Below, in pieces: positions 17,132 to 27,738 of a stretch of DNA of 64,000 bases. Every line of letters begins with the position of its first letter. Within the stretch, counting starts at the first letter, position 1. The notes under the pieces were generated by a model, which did no database searches, had not been told where the DNA came from, and saw nothing but the letters and a program-made list of their open reading frames with translations. This DNA is from Hyphomicrobiaceae bacterium (GTDB lineage: Bacteria > Pseudomonadota > Alphaproteobacteria > Rhizobiales > Hyphomicrobiaceae). The translations under genes and the position numbers were made by a program. Where the stretch lies: assembly GCA_023384095.1 (NCBI GenBank), contig JAHDXT010000011.1:1-64000 (forward strand). The letters run 5' to 3'.

Positions 17132-18802
17132 ATGACCCGCATCGACAATGCCCGCGTCATCCGTTCGCCGCGCGGTCCGGAGATCTCGGCCAGGAGCTGG
17201 CTCACCGAAGCCGCGCTGAGAATGCTGATGAACAACCTCGACCCGGAGGTGGCCGAGAAGCCCGGCGAGCTCGTCGTCTACGGCGGCATGGGCCGCGCCG
17301 CCCGCGACTGGGAGAGCTTCGACCGGATCGTGGCGGCGCTGCGCGAGCTGGAGGCGGACGAGACGCTGCTCGTGCAGTCGGGCAAGCCGGTCGGCATCTT
17401 CCGCACGCATGCCGATGCACCCCGCGTGCTGATCGCCAACTCGAACCTGGTGCCGCGCTGGGCCACCTGGGACCACTTCAACGAGCTCGACCGCCGCGGG
17501 CTGATGATGTACGGCCAGATGACCGCGGGCTCCTGGATCTACATCGGCAGCCAGGGCATCGTGCAGGGCACCTACGAGACCTTCGTCGAGGTCGGGCGGC
17601 GCCACTACGGCGGCAACCTGGCGGGCAGATGGATTCTGACTGCGGGCCTCGGCGGCATGGGCGGCGCGCAGCCGCTCGCGGCTGTCATGGCCGGCGCCTC
17701 GCTGCTCGCCGTCGAGTGCCAGCCGAGCCGCATCGAGATGCGGCTCCGCACCGGCTATCTCGACGTAGAGGCCAAGGACCTCGACGAGGCGCTGCGGCTC
17801 GTCGAGCAGTCCTGCCGCGATAGGAAGCCGCTCTCCGTCGGTGTGCTCGGCAACGCCGCCGACGTCTTCCCCGAGCTGTTTCGCCGCGGGGTGCGCCCGG
17901 ATGTCGTCACCGACCAGACGTCGGCGCACGATCCCGTCAACGGCTACCTGCCCAAAGGCTGGAGCCTCGCGCAGTGGGAGTCGAAGCGCGCCAGCGATCC
18001 CAAGGCGGTGGAGAAGGCTGCGAGGCGGTCGATGGCCGAGCACGTGCGCGCCATGCTCGACTTCCATCGCGCGGGGGTGCCGACGGTCGACTACGGCAAC
18101 AACATCCGGCAGATGGCGAAGGAGGAAGGCGTCGCCGACGCCTTCGACTTCCCCGGGTTCGTGCCGGCCTACATCCGTCCGCTGTTCTGCCGCGGCATCG
18201 GCCCGTTCCGCTGGGCGGCGCTATCGGGCGACCCGGAGGACATCTGGCGCACGGACGCCAAGGTGAAGGAGCTGCTGCCGGAGAACTCCCACCTGCATCA
18301 CTGGCTCGACATGGCCCGCACGCGGATCAGGTTTCAAGGCCTGCCGGCACGCATCTGCTGGGTCGGTCTCGGGAACCGCCACCGGCTCGGCCTCGCCTTC
18401 AACGACATGGTCGCCGCGGGCGAGTTGAAGGCGCCGGTCGTCATCGGCCGCGATCACCTCGATTCCGGCTCTGTCGCCTCCCCCAACCGCGAGACCGAAG
18501 GCATGCGCGACGGCTCCGACGCGGTCTCCGACTGGCCGATGCTCAATGCGCTCCTGAACTGCGCCTCGGGGGCTACCTGGGTCTCGCTGCACCACGGCGG
18601 CGGCGTCGGCATGGGCTTCTCGCAGCACGCCGGCATGGTCATCGTGTGCGACGGCACGCCGGAGGCGGCCCGCCGCATCGAGCGCGTGCTGTGGAACGAC
18701 CCGGCGAGCGGCGTCATGCGCCACGCCGACGCCGGCTACGAGGACGCCATCGCCTGCGCCCGGGAGCACGGCCTGCGGCTGCCGTTCCTCGATCGGCCGT
18801 GA
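17132..18802 (+). CDS. hutU: Urocanate hydratase HutU
   Basis: Cytoplasmic NAD-dependent lyase that hydrates urocanate to imidazolonepropionate, the second step of histidine degradation. The 556-residue length is exact for the family. Conserved segments seen include [32 protein letters not shown]-like [31 protein letters not shown] (dinucleotide-binding) and [20 protein letters not shown] precedes the ATG by seven bases. It is separated from hutH by repeat copy B (170 bases), which leaves open whether it is cotranscribed with hutIH. No hutG (formylglutamate amidohydrolase) follows. Confidence 0.96.
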   Translation: MTRIDNARVIRSPRGPEISARSWLTEAALRMLMNNLDPEVAEKPGELVVYGGMGRAARDWESFDRIVAALRELEADETLLVQSGKPVGIFRTHADAPRVLIANSNLVPRWATWDHFNELDRRGLMMYGQMTAGSWIYIGSQGIVQGTYETFVEVGRRHYGGNLAGRWILTAGLGGMGGAQPLAAVMAGASLLAVECQPSRIEMRLRTGYLDVEAKDLDEALRLVEQSCRDRKPLSVGVLGNAADVFPELFRRGVRPDVVTDQTSAHDPVNGYLPKGWSLAQWESKRASDPKAVEKAARRSMAEHVRAMLDFHRAGVPTVDYGNNIRQMAKEEGVADAFDFPGFVPAYIRPLFCRGIGPFRWAALSGDPEDIWRTDAKVKELLPENSHLHHWLDMARTRIRFQGLPARICWVGLGNRHRLGLAFNDMVAAGELKAPVVIGRDHLDSGSVASPNRETEGMRDGSDAVSDWPMLNALLNCASGATWVSLHHGGGVGMGFSQHAGMVIVCDGTPEAARRIERVLWNDPASGVMRHADAGYEDAIACAREHGLRLPFLDRP

Positions 18803-19288
18803 GCTCTATGGCTATCGGGGTCAGGGACTAATCGGGGTCAGCCGGTCACCGGCTTTGCCGACCCTCGATGACGAAACGGGGGTAGCTGAGATCGCCTCGG
18901 TTTCCTGATGCTTGGAGCTCGTGGGTCGGCCAAGGTTCGCTGCAGGCCGCGCCGGGTCCGACCCCGTCTTGCCCGCTGAAACGCATCACGGGTTTCCGCC
19001 TTCGCGGAAATGACGGATCGGTGGGCGCAACGGTGGCGCCATGCGGTCGCACGCCTGTTTGGCGACCCGTTTCATTCCCATCCGCCCGCCCACAGTTACC
19101 GTCATGCCCGCGCAGGCGGGTATCTGCGATCCGCCGCCACTTCGCTTCGGCAGCGACGGGGTTTAGATGCCTTGAAGCTCGCCGAGTCAGTCGGATTCGG
19201 GCCTCCCGGATAGCCAAGTTTCGTTTCAGACCCAGCCGGACATCGGCTCAATTTCGTTTCAGACCCTGCTGCGTTTGACCCCTGGAAA
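18803..19288. other. 486-base gap filled with repeat remnants
   Basis: No gene is seen. It contains two GGGGTCAG words just after hutU, a family 2 palindrome at 18984-19016, a partial family 2 unit at 19099-19130, and two direct copies of TTTCGTTTCAGACCC (19219-19233 and 19252-19266) before the end of the YceI gene. It looks like an accumulation of short interspersed elements between convergent genes. Confidence 0.6.
18984..19130. repeat. Dispersed palindromic repeat, family 2, copy 1
   Basis: Two hairpin units: CATCACGGGTTTCCGCC-TTCG-CGGAAATGACGG at 18984-19016 and CCGTCATGCCCGCGCAGGCGGG at about 19099-19120, separated by about 80 bases. The same two units, in the opposite order and closer together, occur at 38303-38395. 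The compensating base changes within the stem (TTTCCGC/GCGGAAA here, CACCCGC/GCGGGTG there) show that the hairpin is what is conserved. Confidence 0.65.
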
Positions 19289-19918
19289 CTACTCCTTGAG
19301 CAGGAACTCCGCCTCGATTGCGATCCGGATCTCGTCCGAGATCAGCGGCAGGGCCCGGGTCAGTCCCCATTCGCTGCGCAGGACCGTCGCCGTCGCCGAG
19401 AAGCCCGACACCCATTTGCCCTTGTAGGTCGGGTTGACGGCGGCGAAAGGATGCTCGCCGGTGAAGTTCCAGATCGTGCTCAGCGTCACCGGCCGGGAGA
19501 TGCCCATGATGGTCAGCTCGCCGTCGATCTCGCCCGCCTTCTCGCCGGTGCGCCTGACGCCGGTGCTCTTGAACGTGATGATGGGGTAGCGGTCGGCGTC
19601 GAAGAAGCTCTCGCTCTTGAGGTTGTCGTCGTACTCCTTGACCCCCGTCCAAAGGCTGGCCGTCTTGATGGCGACCACGACCGAGCCGCCTTCGGGATCG
19701 GTGGGCGAGAACTGCAGCCGGCCGTCGACCTCGAGGAAACGGCCCGACTGCCGCGACAGCCCGAGGTGGTCCCAGGTGAAGCGCACGGACGCGTTCTGCT
19801 TGTCGAACAGCCAGGTGTCGGCCGCGGCGGAAGGCGCGCACATCAGCAGCGCCAGCGCCAGCGGCCCGAGCGCGCGCCGGAGCCGGCGCGCAGCGCGACA
19901 GATGGTCAGGCGAGTCAT
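19289..19918 (-). CDS. YceI family periplasmic protein
   Basis: A secreted lipocalin-like YceI domain protein. These proteins bind amphiphilic or polyisoprenoid ligands in the periplasm and are often induced by acid or osmotic stress. I start at the ATG at 19918 (MTRLTICRAARR), giving 209 residues with a signal peptide ending near APSAAA-D; the frame is open to 19975. Domain landmarks are WLFDKQNASVRFTWDHLG at the mature N-terminus, SFFDADRYPIITFKST and GELTIMGISRPVTL. It has no operon partner: hutU converges on it across the repeat gap. Confidence 0.85.
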   Translation of the reverse strand: MTRLTICRAARRLRRALGPLALALLMCAPSAAADTWLFDKQNASVRFTWDHLGLSRQSGRFLEVDGRLQFSPTDPEGGSVVVAIKTASLWTGVKEYDDNLKSESFFDADRYPIITFKSTGVRRTGEKAGEIDGELTIMGISRPVTLSTIWNFTGEHPFAAVNPTYKGKWVSGFSATATVLRSEWGLTRALPLISDEIRIAIEAEFLLKE

Positions 19919-20031
19919 GGGCTTGCATCTTTCTCCGCAAAGTCTGCGACGCGAGCCGGACGGGAGCTCCGGCACCCGCGCGGCGGCTCTTGCGCATCAC
20001 CAGCACAATGTGACCTGAAGTTGGCCGCGGC

Positions 20032-20787
20032 TCACAATCCGGCCGACATGCCGCCGTCGACCGCCAGCTCGGCGCCCGTGACGAAGGCGCTGTCGTCGGA
20101 GGCGAAGAACAGCGCGGCGCGGGCCACGTCGTCCGGTGTGCCGAAGCGCCTGAGCGGCGTCCGGTCGAGCAGCGCCCTGTTGATGGCCGGGTTCCTGAGC
20201 ACGCGCTCGGTGAGCGCCGTCTCGATGAATCCGGGGGCCAGTGCGTTGACGCGGATGCCGAACGGAGCGTATTCGACCGCCAATGTGCGGGTGAGGGCGG
20301 AGACCGCGCCCTTCGTAACCGAATACGCGGCGAGCTGGCGCAGCCCGCGGCTCGCCATGATCGACGACAGGTTGATCAGCGAGCCCTTGCCCGACGCCCG
20401 CAGCAGGCCGAAGCCGTCGCGCGCCACCCGCATTGCGCCGTCGAGATTGACCTCGCGGATGCGCTCCCAGTCGTCATCCGTCAAGTGACGGAAATCGCTA
20501 CGCACGTTGAGGCCGGCGTTGTTGACGAGCACGTCGATCCGCCCGTGGCTCTTCTCGGCGGCGCGGAACATGGCCGTCACGTCCTGGCCGCGCGAAACGT
20601 CCGCGCTCACCCCCACGGCGTTGCCGCCCGCTCTTGAGATGGCCTCCGCGGCACGCTCCGCCGCCGCGCCGTCGATGTCCGCGACATGAACGAATGCCCC
20701 TTCGGCGGCGAAGCACCGGGCGATCGCGAGACCGATCCCGGCGCCCGCGCCCGTCACCAGCGCCACTTGCTGCTCCAGCCTTCCCAT
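20032..20787 (-). CDS. Short-chain dehydrogenase/reductase (SDR)
   Basis: NAD(P)-dependent oxidoreductase of the classical SDR family; the substrate is not identifiable. I start at the ATG at 20787 (MGRLEQQVALVTG), which has AGGAG 11 bases upstream and yields 251 residues, the usual length; an in-frame ATG at 20808 is the alternative. Cofactor loop TGAGAGIG, NNAG, catalytic Ser in NLSSIMAS and the YSVTK pair (Tyr and Lys) are visible, and the C-terminus has the family ending ELAVDGGMSAGL. The Asp in VADIDGAAAE after the second strand favours NAD over NADP. Confidence 0.88.
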   Translation of the reverse strand: MGRLEQQVALVTGAGAGIGLAIARCFAAEGAFVHVADIDGAAAERAAEAISRAGGNAVGVSADVSRGQDVTAMFRAAEKSHGRIDVLVNNAGLNVRSDFRHLTDDDWERIREVNLDGAMRVARDGFGLLRASGKGSLINLSSIMASRGLRQLAAYSVTKGAVSALTRTLAVEYAPFGIRVNALAPGFIETALTERVLRNPAINRALLDRTPLRRFGTPDDVARAALFFASDDSAFVTGAELAVDGGMSAGL

Positions 20788-20940
20788 CGGGCCCTGCACT
20801 CCTGCCATGCTGTCTGGCAGCAGAACCGATAGAAAGGCGAGCGGCCGCCGGCAAGCCCCAGAACGAACGATGGCAAACGGCCTCCCCGCTCGTCCGGCGT
20901 GGCAGAATTTGGCCTGATCGACGGCTCGCAACTCGTGCTA

Positions 20941-20955
20941 TGGCACCCCGGTTGC
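20941..20955 (+). promoter_or_regulatory. Candidate sigma-54 promoter of the EamA gene
   Basis: TGGCAC, five bases, TTGC: the -24 GG and -12 GC elements of an RpoN promoter at the right spacing. The -12 element is 34 bases before the EamA start codon, a natural leader length. An enhancer-binding activator site was not identified. An RpoN promoter would suggest nitrogen- or carbon-source control of the exporter. Confidence 0.45.
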
Positions 20956-20988
20956 GCGATCCGGGCAACTTCAACCACGAGAGAGCGA

Positions 20989-21891
20989 ATGCTGCCTCGT
21001 CTCGCCGACAGAGCCTTCAACAACGCCTTTCTGCTGCTGAGCCTGATGGCGCTTTTCTGGGCCGGCAATCAGGTGCTCGGCCGCGCGGTAGCAGGTCATG
21101 TGCCGCCGGTGGCGCTCTCGTTCGTGCGCTGGTCGCTCGCCTCCCTCATCGTGCTGCCATTCGCCTGGCCGCATCTCCGGCGCGACTGGCCGGCCGTGCG
21201 TGCGAACTGGCGGTTCCTGGCGTTTCTCGGCGTCGTCGGCGGCGGCGCCTTCAACACGCTGCAGTACATCGGACTCAACTACACGACGGCGCTCAACAGC
21301 CTGGTCCTGAACTCGACCGGCCCGATCCTGATCGCGATCGCCTGCGTCATCCTCTTCAGGGACCGGCTGACGGCCACGCAAATATCCGGGACGCTGCTGT
21401 CGATGGCCGGCGTGCTGGTCGTCGTTTCGCGCGGCGAGGTCGAGCTGCTGTCGACGCTCAGCCTCAACCGCGGCGACCTGCTGATCCTGTTCGCCATGGC
21501 CATCACGGGCGTCTACACGGCCTGTCTGCGACTACGACCCGAAATCCACTGGATCACGTTTCTGTTCTGCCAGTTCCTGGCGTCCGGCCTCTTCAACGCG
21601 CCGCTGGTGCTGATCGAGGCCTTGGCCTTCGGCAAGACGCTCCAGCCGACCCTCTTCACCGTGCTGGCGATCGGCTACGTCGCAATCTTCCCAAGCATTC
21701 TGGCTTACATCTGCTTCACGCGGGGCGTGGAGCTGATCGGCGGTGTGCGCGCGGGCATCTTCCTCCACCTCATTCCGTTCTTCGGCGCGCTGCTGGCGAT
21801 CGGCCTCCTCGGAGAGCCGCTGGCGGGCTTCCACGTTCTTGGATTCGTGCTCATTCTGTCCGGAGTCGCACTGACGAGCCGCAAGCCTTGA
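20989..21891 (+). CDS. EamA/DMT-family transporter (RhaT/YdcZ-like exporter)
   Basis: Inner-membrane drug/metabolite transporter of 300 residues with about ten membrane helices in two EamA repeats. The first repeat has LFWAGNQVLGR and FVRWSLASLIVLPF; the second has ISGTLLSMAGVLVV-type and FGALLAIGLLGEPL segments near the ends. Substrate (amino acids or other metabolites) is unknown. The open frame begins at 20899, but the ATG at 20989 follows GAGAGAG and gives the expected N-terminus; it also fits the sigma-54-like promoter upstream. The gene is divergent from the SDR and ends in a strong hairpin. Confidence 0.87.
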   Translation: MLPRLADRAFNNAFLLLSLMALFWAGNQVLGRAVAGHVPPVALSFVRWSLASLIVLPFAWPHLRRDWPAVRANWRFLAFLGVVGGGAFNTLQYIGLNYTTALNSLVLNSTGPILIAIACVILFRDRLTATQISGTLLSMAGVLVVVSRGEVELLSTLSLNRGDLLILFAMAITGVYTACLRLRPEIHWITFLFCQFLASGLFNAPLVLIEALAFGKTLQPTLFTVLAIGYVAIFPSILAYICFTRGVELIGGVRAGIFLHLIPFFGALLAIGLLGEPLAGFHVLGFVLILSGVALTSRKP

Positions 21892-21904
21892 GGGCTTGCG
21901 GCTC
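21876..21904 (+). terminator. 12-bp hairpin spanning the EamA stop codon
   Basis: GAGCCGCAAGCC and GGCTTGCGGCTC are exact complements with a five-base loop that contains the TGA stop codon. The last codons of the gene therefore form the terminator stem. It lies between convergent genes and could stop transcription from both sides. No T-run follows. Confidence 0.5.
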
Positions 21905-21940
21905 CCAGACAGTGCGCGCCTCACGACGGCCCTGCGGCGA

Positions 21941-22180
21941 TTACTGCGGTTGCGTCGTCCCCGGCGTGGTCGTCGGCGGCGTGGTGACCGGAGGAGGCGC
22001 CGTCCTCGCCGGCGGTGCCGTCGTCACGGGGGGAGCCGTCGCGGGGGAAGACTTCGTATCAGGCGCAGTCGTGATCGGCGGCGTCGTTGCCGTAGTCACG
22101 GTGTCGCGCGGGAACAACAGTGCCACGATGAGCACCACCACCACGACCGCTCCGATCAACCACCAAATTCGGCTATCCAT
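21941..22180 (-). CDS. Small single-span membrane protein with Thr/Pro-rich tail
   Basis: Unrecognised 79-residue protein. It begins MDSRIWWLIG, has one transmembrane helix of Val, Leu and Ile (about residues 6-24), then about 55 residues of Thr, Pro and Ala with repeated TTAP and PPVTT words and no structure expected. Orientation would place the tail in the periplasm or the cytoplasm; the sequence does not decide. GGAGG lies five bases before the ATG, so translation is well supported. A sigma-EcfG-like promoter is positioned just upstream (22213-22237). Function unknown; stress-related expression is inferred from the promoter. Confidence 0.75.
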   Translation of the reverse strand: MDSRIWWLIGAVVVVVLIVALLFPRDTVTTATTPPITTAPDTKSSPATAPPVTTAPPARTAPPPVTTPPTTTPGTTQPQ

Positions 22181-22525
22181 GCCGGCCTCCAAAGATTGAC
22201 ATACGTCAGAGCAACGTGCGGAGGGCAGGTGCGTTCCGACGCCACGCCAGAAAGTCGCACCGCTGAGAGTCCGTCCCAGGCTCGTACGCAGCACGTGCTG
22301 CCGCGCCTGCAACTCGTGGCAGGCGCGCAAGTTCCTTCGCCTCACCTCGGAAAATCGGACCAGGCAATCGGTTGCCTGCTCAAACTCCGGCGCGTTGCTC
22401 TCAAACCCACCGGACCCCCGACAGGGGCGCAAACCAGATGCCGCTCGAACCAACCGGTTCCGACGGCGTTCAATCGAGGAGCGCCAGCGTGTTCCAGCCG
22501 CAAGACACGAAGGAGGAACGCAAGC
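22181..22525. other. 345-base divergent promoter region
   Basis: No gene is seen between the small membrane protein and the 66-residue protein. The left part carries the sigma-EcfG-like promoter facing left and a short palindrome TGACATACGTCA at 22197-22208. The right part ends with AAGGAGG for the plus-strand gene; I find no clear promoter consensus facing right. Confidence 0.5.
22213..22237 (-). promoter_or_regulatory. Candidate sigma-EcfG (general stress response) promoter
   Basis: On the minus strand GGAAC (22237-22233) is followed after exactly 16 bases by CGTT (22216-22213), the -35 and -10 elements of alphaproteobacterial EcfG/PhyR-controlled promoters. A start site near 22206 would give a leader of about 25 bases to the ATG at 22180. 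Spacing and elements both match; chance occurrence cannot be excluded without a genome-wide count. Confidence 0.5.
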
Positions 22526-22726
22526 ATGGGTCGCAAGAGGCCCGCCGAGGAGAAGGCAGCGGGAAGTGCCAGGACGCGGCGCCGCCCGGATCAGCGCCCG
22601 CCCGGTGAGATGCACCCTGCCGGGCCGCATGCGCGGCCAGAGCTTACCGATTTCGAGGCGACGCCCGGCACCGGCGCATTGCCCGATATCACGAAGGACA
22701 AGGACGTCGATCCCGGGATCGACTGA
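22526..22726 (+). CDS. 66-residue polar hypothetical protein
   Basis: Unrecognised, but strongly supported as a gene by AAGGAGG nine bases before the ATG. The first 30 residues are rich in Lys and Arg (MGRKRPAEEKAAG), the middle is Pro-rich and the end is acidic (TKDKDVDPGID). No hydrophobic core, so probably disordered and cytoplasmic. It ends two bases before an alternative TTG start of hsp20, so it is likely cotranscribed with hsp20 and lon. Confidence 0.65.
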   Translation: MGRKRPAEEKAAGSARTRRRPDQRPPGEMHPAGPHARPELTDFEATPGTGALPDITKDKDVDPGID

Positions 22727-22784
22727 GTTGAACATCGGCAGGAGCGCCGAGCCTGAGCTGCAGGCGGGCTGCCCGGACCAGCGC

Positions 22785-23194
22785 ATGGACAAGAGCTTCC
22801 CCTACTGGATGTGGTCCGAAGCGTGCGAGATGCTGGCACGAGCCGAGCGGCTGCATCAGCAGCTCTTCCAGCCGCAGTCCTCCGCCTTGCGACAGCCCTC
22901 CTGGCGGCCGCCTGTCGATATTCTCGAGACGGAGGACGAGGTGCTGGTCTTCATCGCCCTGCCGGGCGTCGATCCCGACGAGATAGACGCGGCGATCGAG
23001 AGCGACGAGCTGGTGATCGCGGGGGTCCGCGTGCTCCCGGCCGCCTTCCGGACGGCGGCGATCCACCGGCTCGAGCTGCCGCAGGGACGCTTCGAGCGCC
23101 GCATCCGGCTGCCGGCGGGGCAGTATCGCGCGATCCGCTGGTCGGCGAGCCAGGGCTGCCTGCTCATTCGCCTCGACAAAACCGGAGAACTCTG

Positions 23195-23195
<1 letters not shown>
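22785..23195 (+). CDS. Hsp20/alpha-crystallin family small heat-shock protein
   Basis: ATP-independent holdase chaperone that binds unfolding proteins. The 136-residue product has a short N-terminal arm (MDKSFPYWMWSEACEML) and an alpha-crystallin domain from about residue 42 (PPVDILETEDEVLVFIALPG) with LELPQGRFERRIRLPAG. It lacks the I-x-I/V tail motif in its usual place: the protein ends IRLDKTGEL, without a C-terminal extension. The ATG at 22785 has a weak ribosome site; a TTG at about 22729 is an alternative. Its TGA overlaps the lon ATG (TGATG), so holdase and protease are translationally coupled. Confidence 0.85.
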
Positions 23196-25606
<2,411 letters not shown>

Positions 25607-25607
25607 G

Positions 25608-25704
25608 ATTAGGGGACGGGGGACAGGGGACAGGGGACAGAGAACAGAGACCGGAATGGACGGGACGTTCCCTGTAACCTGTCCCCTGTAACCTGTCCCC
25701 TAAT
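25608..25704. terminator. Iterated GGGGACAG palindrome, bidirectional terminator
   Basis: The whole gap between convergent lon and the dehydratase is an inverted repeat. The left arm carries ATTAGGGGAC followed by three GGGGACAG-type units; the right arm carries two CCTGTCCCC units spaced by TGTAA and closes with GTCCCCTAAT. The outer ten bases pair perfectly, and the structure reaches into the dehydratase stop codon. Either strand would fold into a long GC-rich stem. The arms are made of tandem units, so several registers of pairing are possible. Confidence 0.65.
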
Positions 25705-27505
25705 GGTTGTCCCGCGGCACGCCCTTGGTCGCGGCGATCCGCTGGTACTTGACGGCGTTCCTCAGCACCGCGCCCTCGCTCAGCTCGTTGACGAGACCGC
25801 GCTGGATCTCCTGCCATGGCGTCTGGTGATCGGGATACCGGTAGCCGCCGGCCGCCAGCAGCTCCCGACGCCGCTTGTCCAGCTCCTCCGCCGGAACCAG
25901 GATGTCGGCCGTGCGCTTGTTGAGGTCGATGCGCACCCGGTCGCCCGTCCTGAGCAGCGCCAGCCCGCCGTTGGTGGCCGCTTCCGGGGAGGCGTTGAGG
26001 ATCGACGGGCTTCCCGACGTGCCCGACTGGCGGCCGTCGCCGATGCACGGCAGCGATGCGATGCCCTTCTTGAGGAGATATGCCGGGGTGCGCATGTTCA
26101 CCACCTCGGCCGCGCCCGGATAGCCCACCGGCCCGGTGCCGCGCATGAAGAGCAGCGTGTTCTCGTCGATCTCGAGCGCGGGGTCGTCGATGCGCTCGTG
26201 GTAGTCCTCCGGGCCGTCGAAGACCACCGCGCGGCCCTCGAAGGCATTGGGATCCTTGGGATTCGAGAGATACCGGGTGCGGAACTCCTCGTCGATGACC
26301 GAGGTCTTCATGATGGCGCTGTCGAACATGTTGCCCTTGAGGTTCAGGAACCCGGCCTGCGCCTTGAGCGGCTCGTCGTAGGCCTTGATCACGCGCCGGT
26401 CGTTCGAGAACCGGCCTTCACAGTTCTCGACCAGCGACCTGCCGTTGACGGTCAGGGCGTCGCTGCGGATCCTGCCTTTCCCGATCAGCTCGGCCACGAC
26501 CGCCGGGACGCCGCCGGCACGGTGATACTCCTCGCCGAGGTACTCGCCCGCCGGCTGCAGGTTGACCAGCAGGGGCACGCCGTAGCCGATCCGCTCCCAG
26601 TCGTCGTTGTCGAGCTCGACGCCGACATGGGCCGCGATGGCGTTGAGGTGGATCGGCGCATTCGTCGAGCCGCCGATGGCGGAGTTGACGGCGATCGCGT
26701 TCTCGAACGCGGCGCGGGTGAGGATCTGCGTGGGCCTCAGGTCCTCGTTCACCATCTCGACGATGCGCCTGCCCGTCAGGTAGGCGATCTGCCCGCGCTC
26801 GCGGTGGGGCGCCGGAATGGCTGCGCAGCCTGGCAGGCTCATGCCGAGCGCCTCGGCGAGCGAGTTCATCGTGGTGGCGGTGCCCATCGTATTGCAGTGG
26901 CCGACCGATGGCGCCGACGAGGCGACCAGCTCCAGGAAGCCCCTGTTGTCGATCTCGCCCTTGGCCAGCATCTCGCGGGCGCGCCAGACGATCGTTCCGG
27001 ACCCCGTGCGCTCGCCGTTGTGCCAGCCGTTGAGCATCGGCCCGCCCGACAGCACGATGGCCGGGATGTCGACGGTGCCCGCCGCCATGATCTGCGCCGG
27101 CGTGGTCTTGTCGCAGCCAGTCGTCAGCACCACGCCATCGATCGGATAGCCGTAGAGCACCTCGACGAGGCCGAGGTAGAGCAGGTTGCGGTCGAGACCG
27201 GCGGTCGGGCGCTTGCACGTCTCCTGGATCGGATGGACAGGGAACTCGAAAGCGATGCCGCCCGCGTCGCGGATGCCTTCGCGCACCCGCTTGGCGAGCT
27301 CGATATGGTGCCGGTTGCAGGGCGTGATGTCGGAGCCGCTCTGCGCGATGCCGATCATCGGCCGGCCGGACTGGAGCTCCTCGAGCGTGATGCCGTAGTT
27401 CATCATGCGCTCCACGTAGAGCGCCGTCATGTCGATGTTGTCCGGATTGTCGAACCAGGCCTGTGAGCGCAGCTTCCTGGACGTTGCGTCGGTCGTCTTG
27501 GCCAT
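25700..27505 (-). CDS. IlvD/Edd family dehydratase, probable sugar-acid (L-arabinonate-type) dehydratase
   Basis: Iron-sulfur dehydratase of 601 residues. I start at the ATG at 27505 ([12 protein letters not shown]), seven bases after AGGGA; the frame is open to 27619. Cluster cysteines are Cys63 (DITPCNRHH), Cys131 ([10 protein letters not shown]) and Cys204 (GHCNTMGTA). The N-terminal run [13 protein letters not shown] and [17 protein letters not shown] resemble L-arabinonate and related aldonate dehydratases rather than IlvD or Edd. Such enzymes make 2-keto-3-deoxy sugar acids. No sugar dehydrogenase or transporter is adjacent. The divergent neighbours degrade hydroxyproline, a pathway that meets L-arabinose degradation at alpha-ketoglutarate semialdehyde. 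Confidence 0.85.
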   Translation of the reverse strand: MAKTTDATSRKLRSQAWFDNPDNIDMTALYVERMMNYGITLEELQSGRPMIGIAQSGSDITPCNRHHIELAKRVREGIRDAGGIAFEFPVHPIQETCKRPTAGLDRNLLYLGLVEVLYGYPIDGVVLTTGCDKTTPAQIMAAGTVDIPAIVLSGGPMLNGWHNGERTGSGTIVWRAREMLAKGEIDNRGFLELVASSAPSVGHCNTMGTATTMNSLAEALGMSLPGCAAIPAPHRERGQIAYLTGRRIVEMVNEDLRPTQILTRAAFENAIAVNSAIGGSTNAPIHLNAIAAHVGVELDNDDWERIGYGVPLLVNLQPAGEYLGEEYHRAGGVPAVVAELIGKGRIRSDALTVNGRSLVENCEGRFSNDRRVIKAYDEPLKAQAGFLNLKGNMFDSAIMKTSVIDEEFRTRYLSNPKDPNAFEGRAVVFDGPEDYHERIDDPALEIDENTLLFMRGTGPVGYPGAAEVVNMRTPAYLLKKGIASLPCIGDGRQSGTSGSPSILNASPEAATNGGLALLRTGDRVRIDLNKRTADILVPAEELDKRRRELLAAGGYRYPDHQTPWQEIQRGLVNELSEGAVLRNAVKYQRIAATKGVPRDNH

Positions 27506-27738
27506 TTTTGCGTCCCTGCATCCGTTTGGCGGCCCGCGATCGAGCAATCCACCAGCGCCCGTGGGGCCAGGCATGATGATCGCATCGATATCATGCCGCA
27601 GAGCACGGTCGTCAACCAATCAGGCGGCGAGAGATGGAAGCTGCGGCCGGGCGGCGGCTCGGTCCTCGACTTTCGCGGCATCCTCGGGCAAGAACGAGCC
27701 TCGGCGACCATCGGGGGAAGAGACGGCGGGCCGCTCGC

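Noticed and set aside
25608-25704. CRISPR-like array from the regularly spaced GGGGACAG units
   Set aside because: Units are 8-9 bases without spacers and are mirrored as complements; there are no cas genes in the window.
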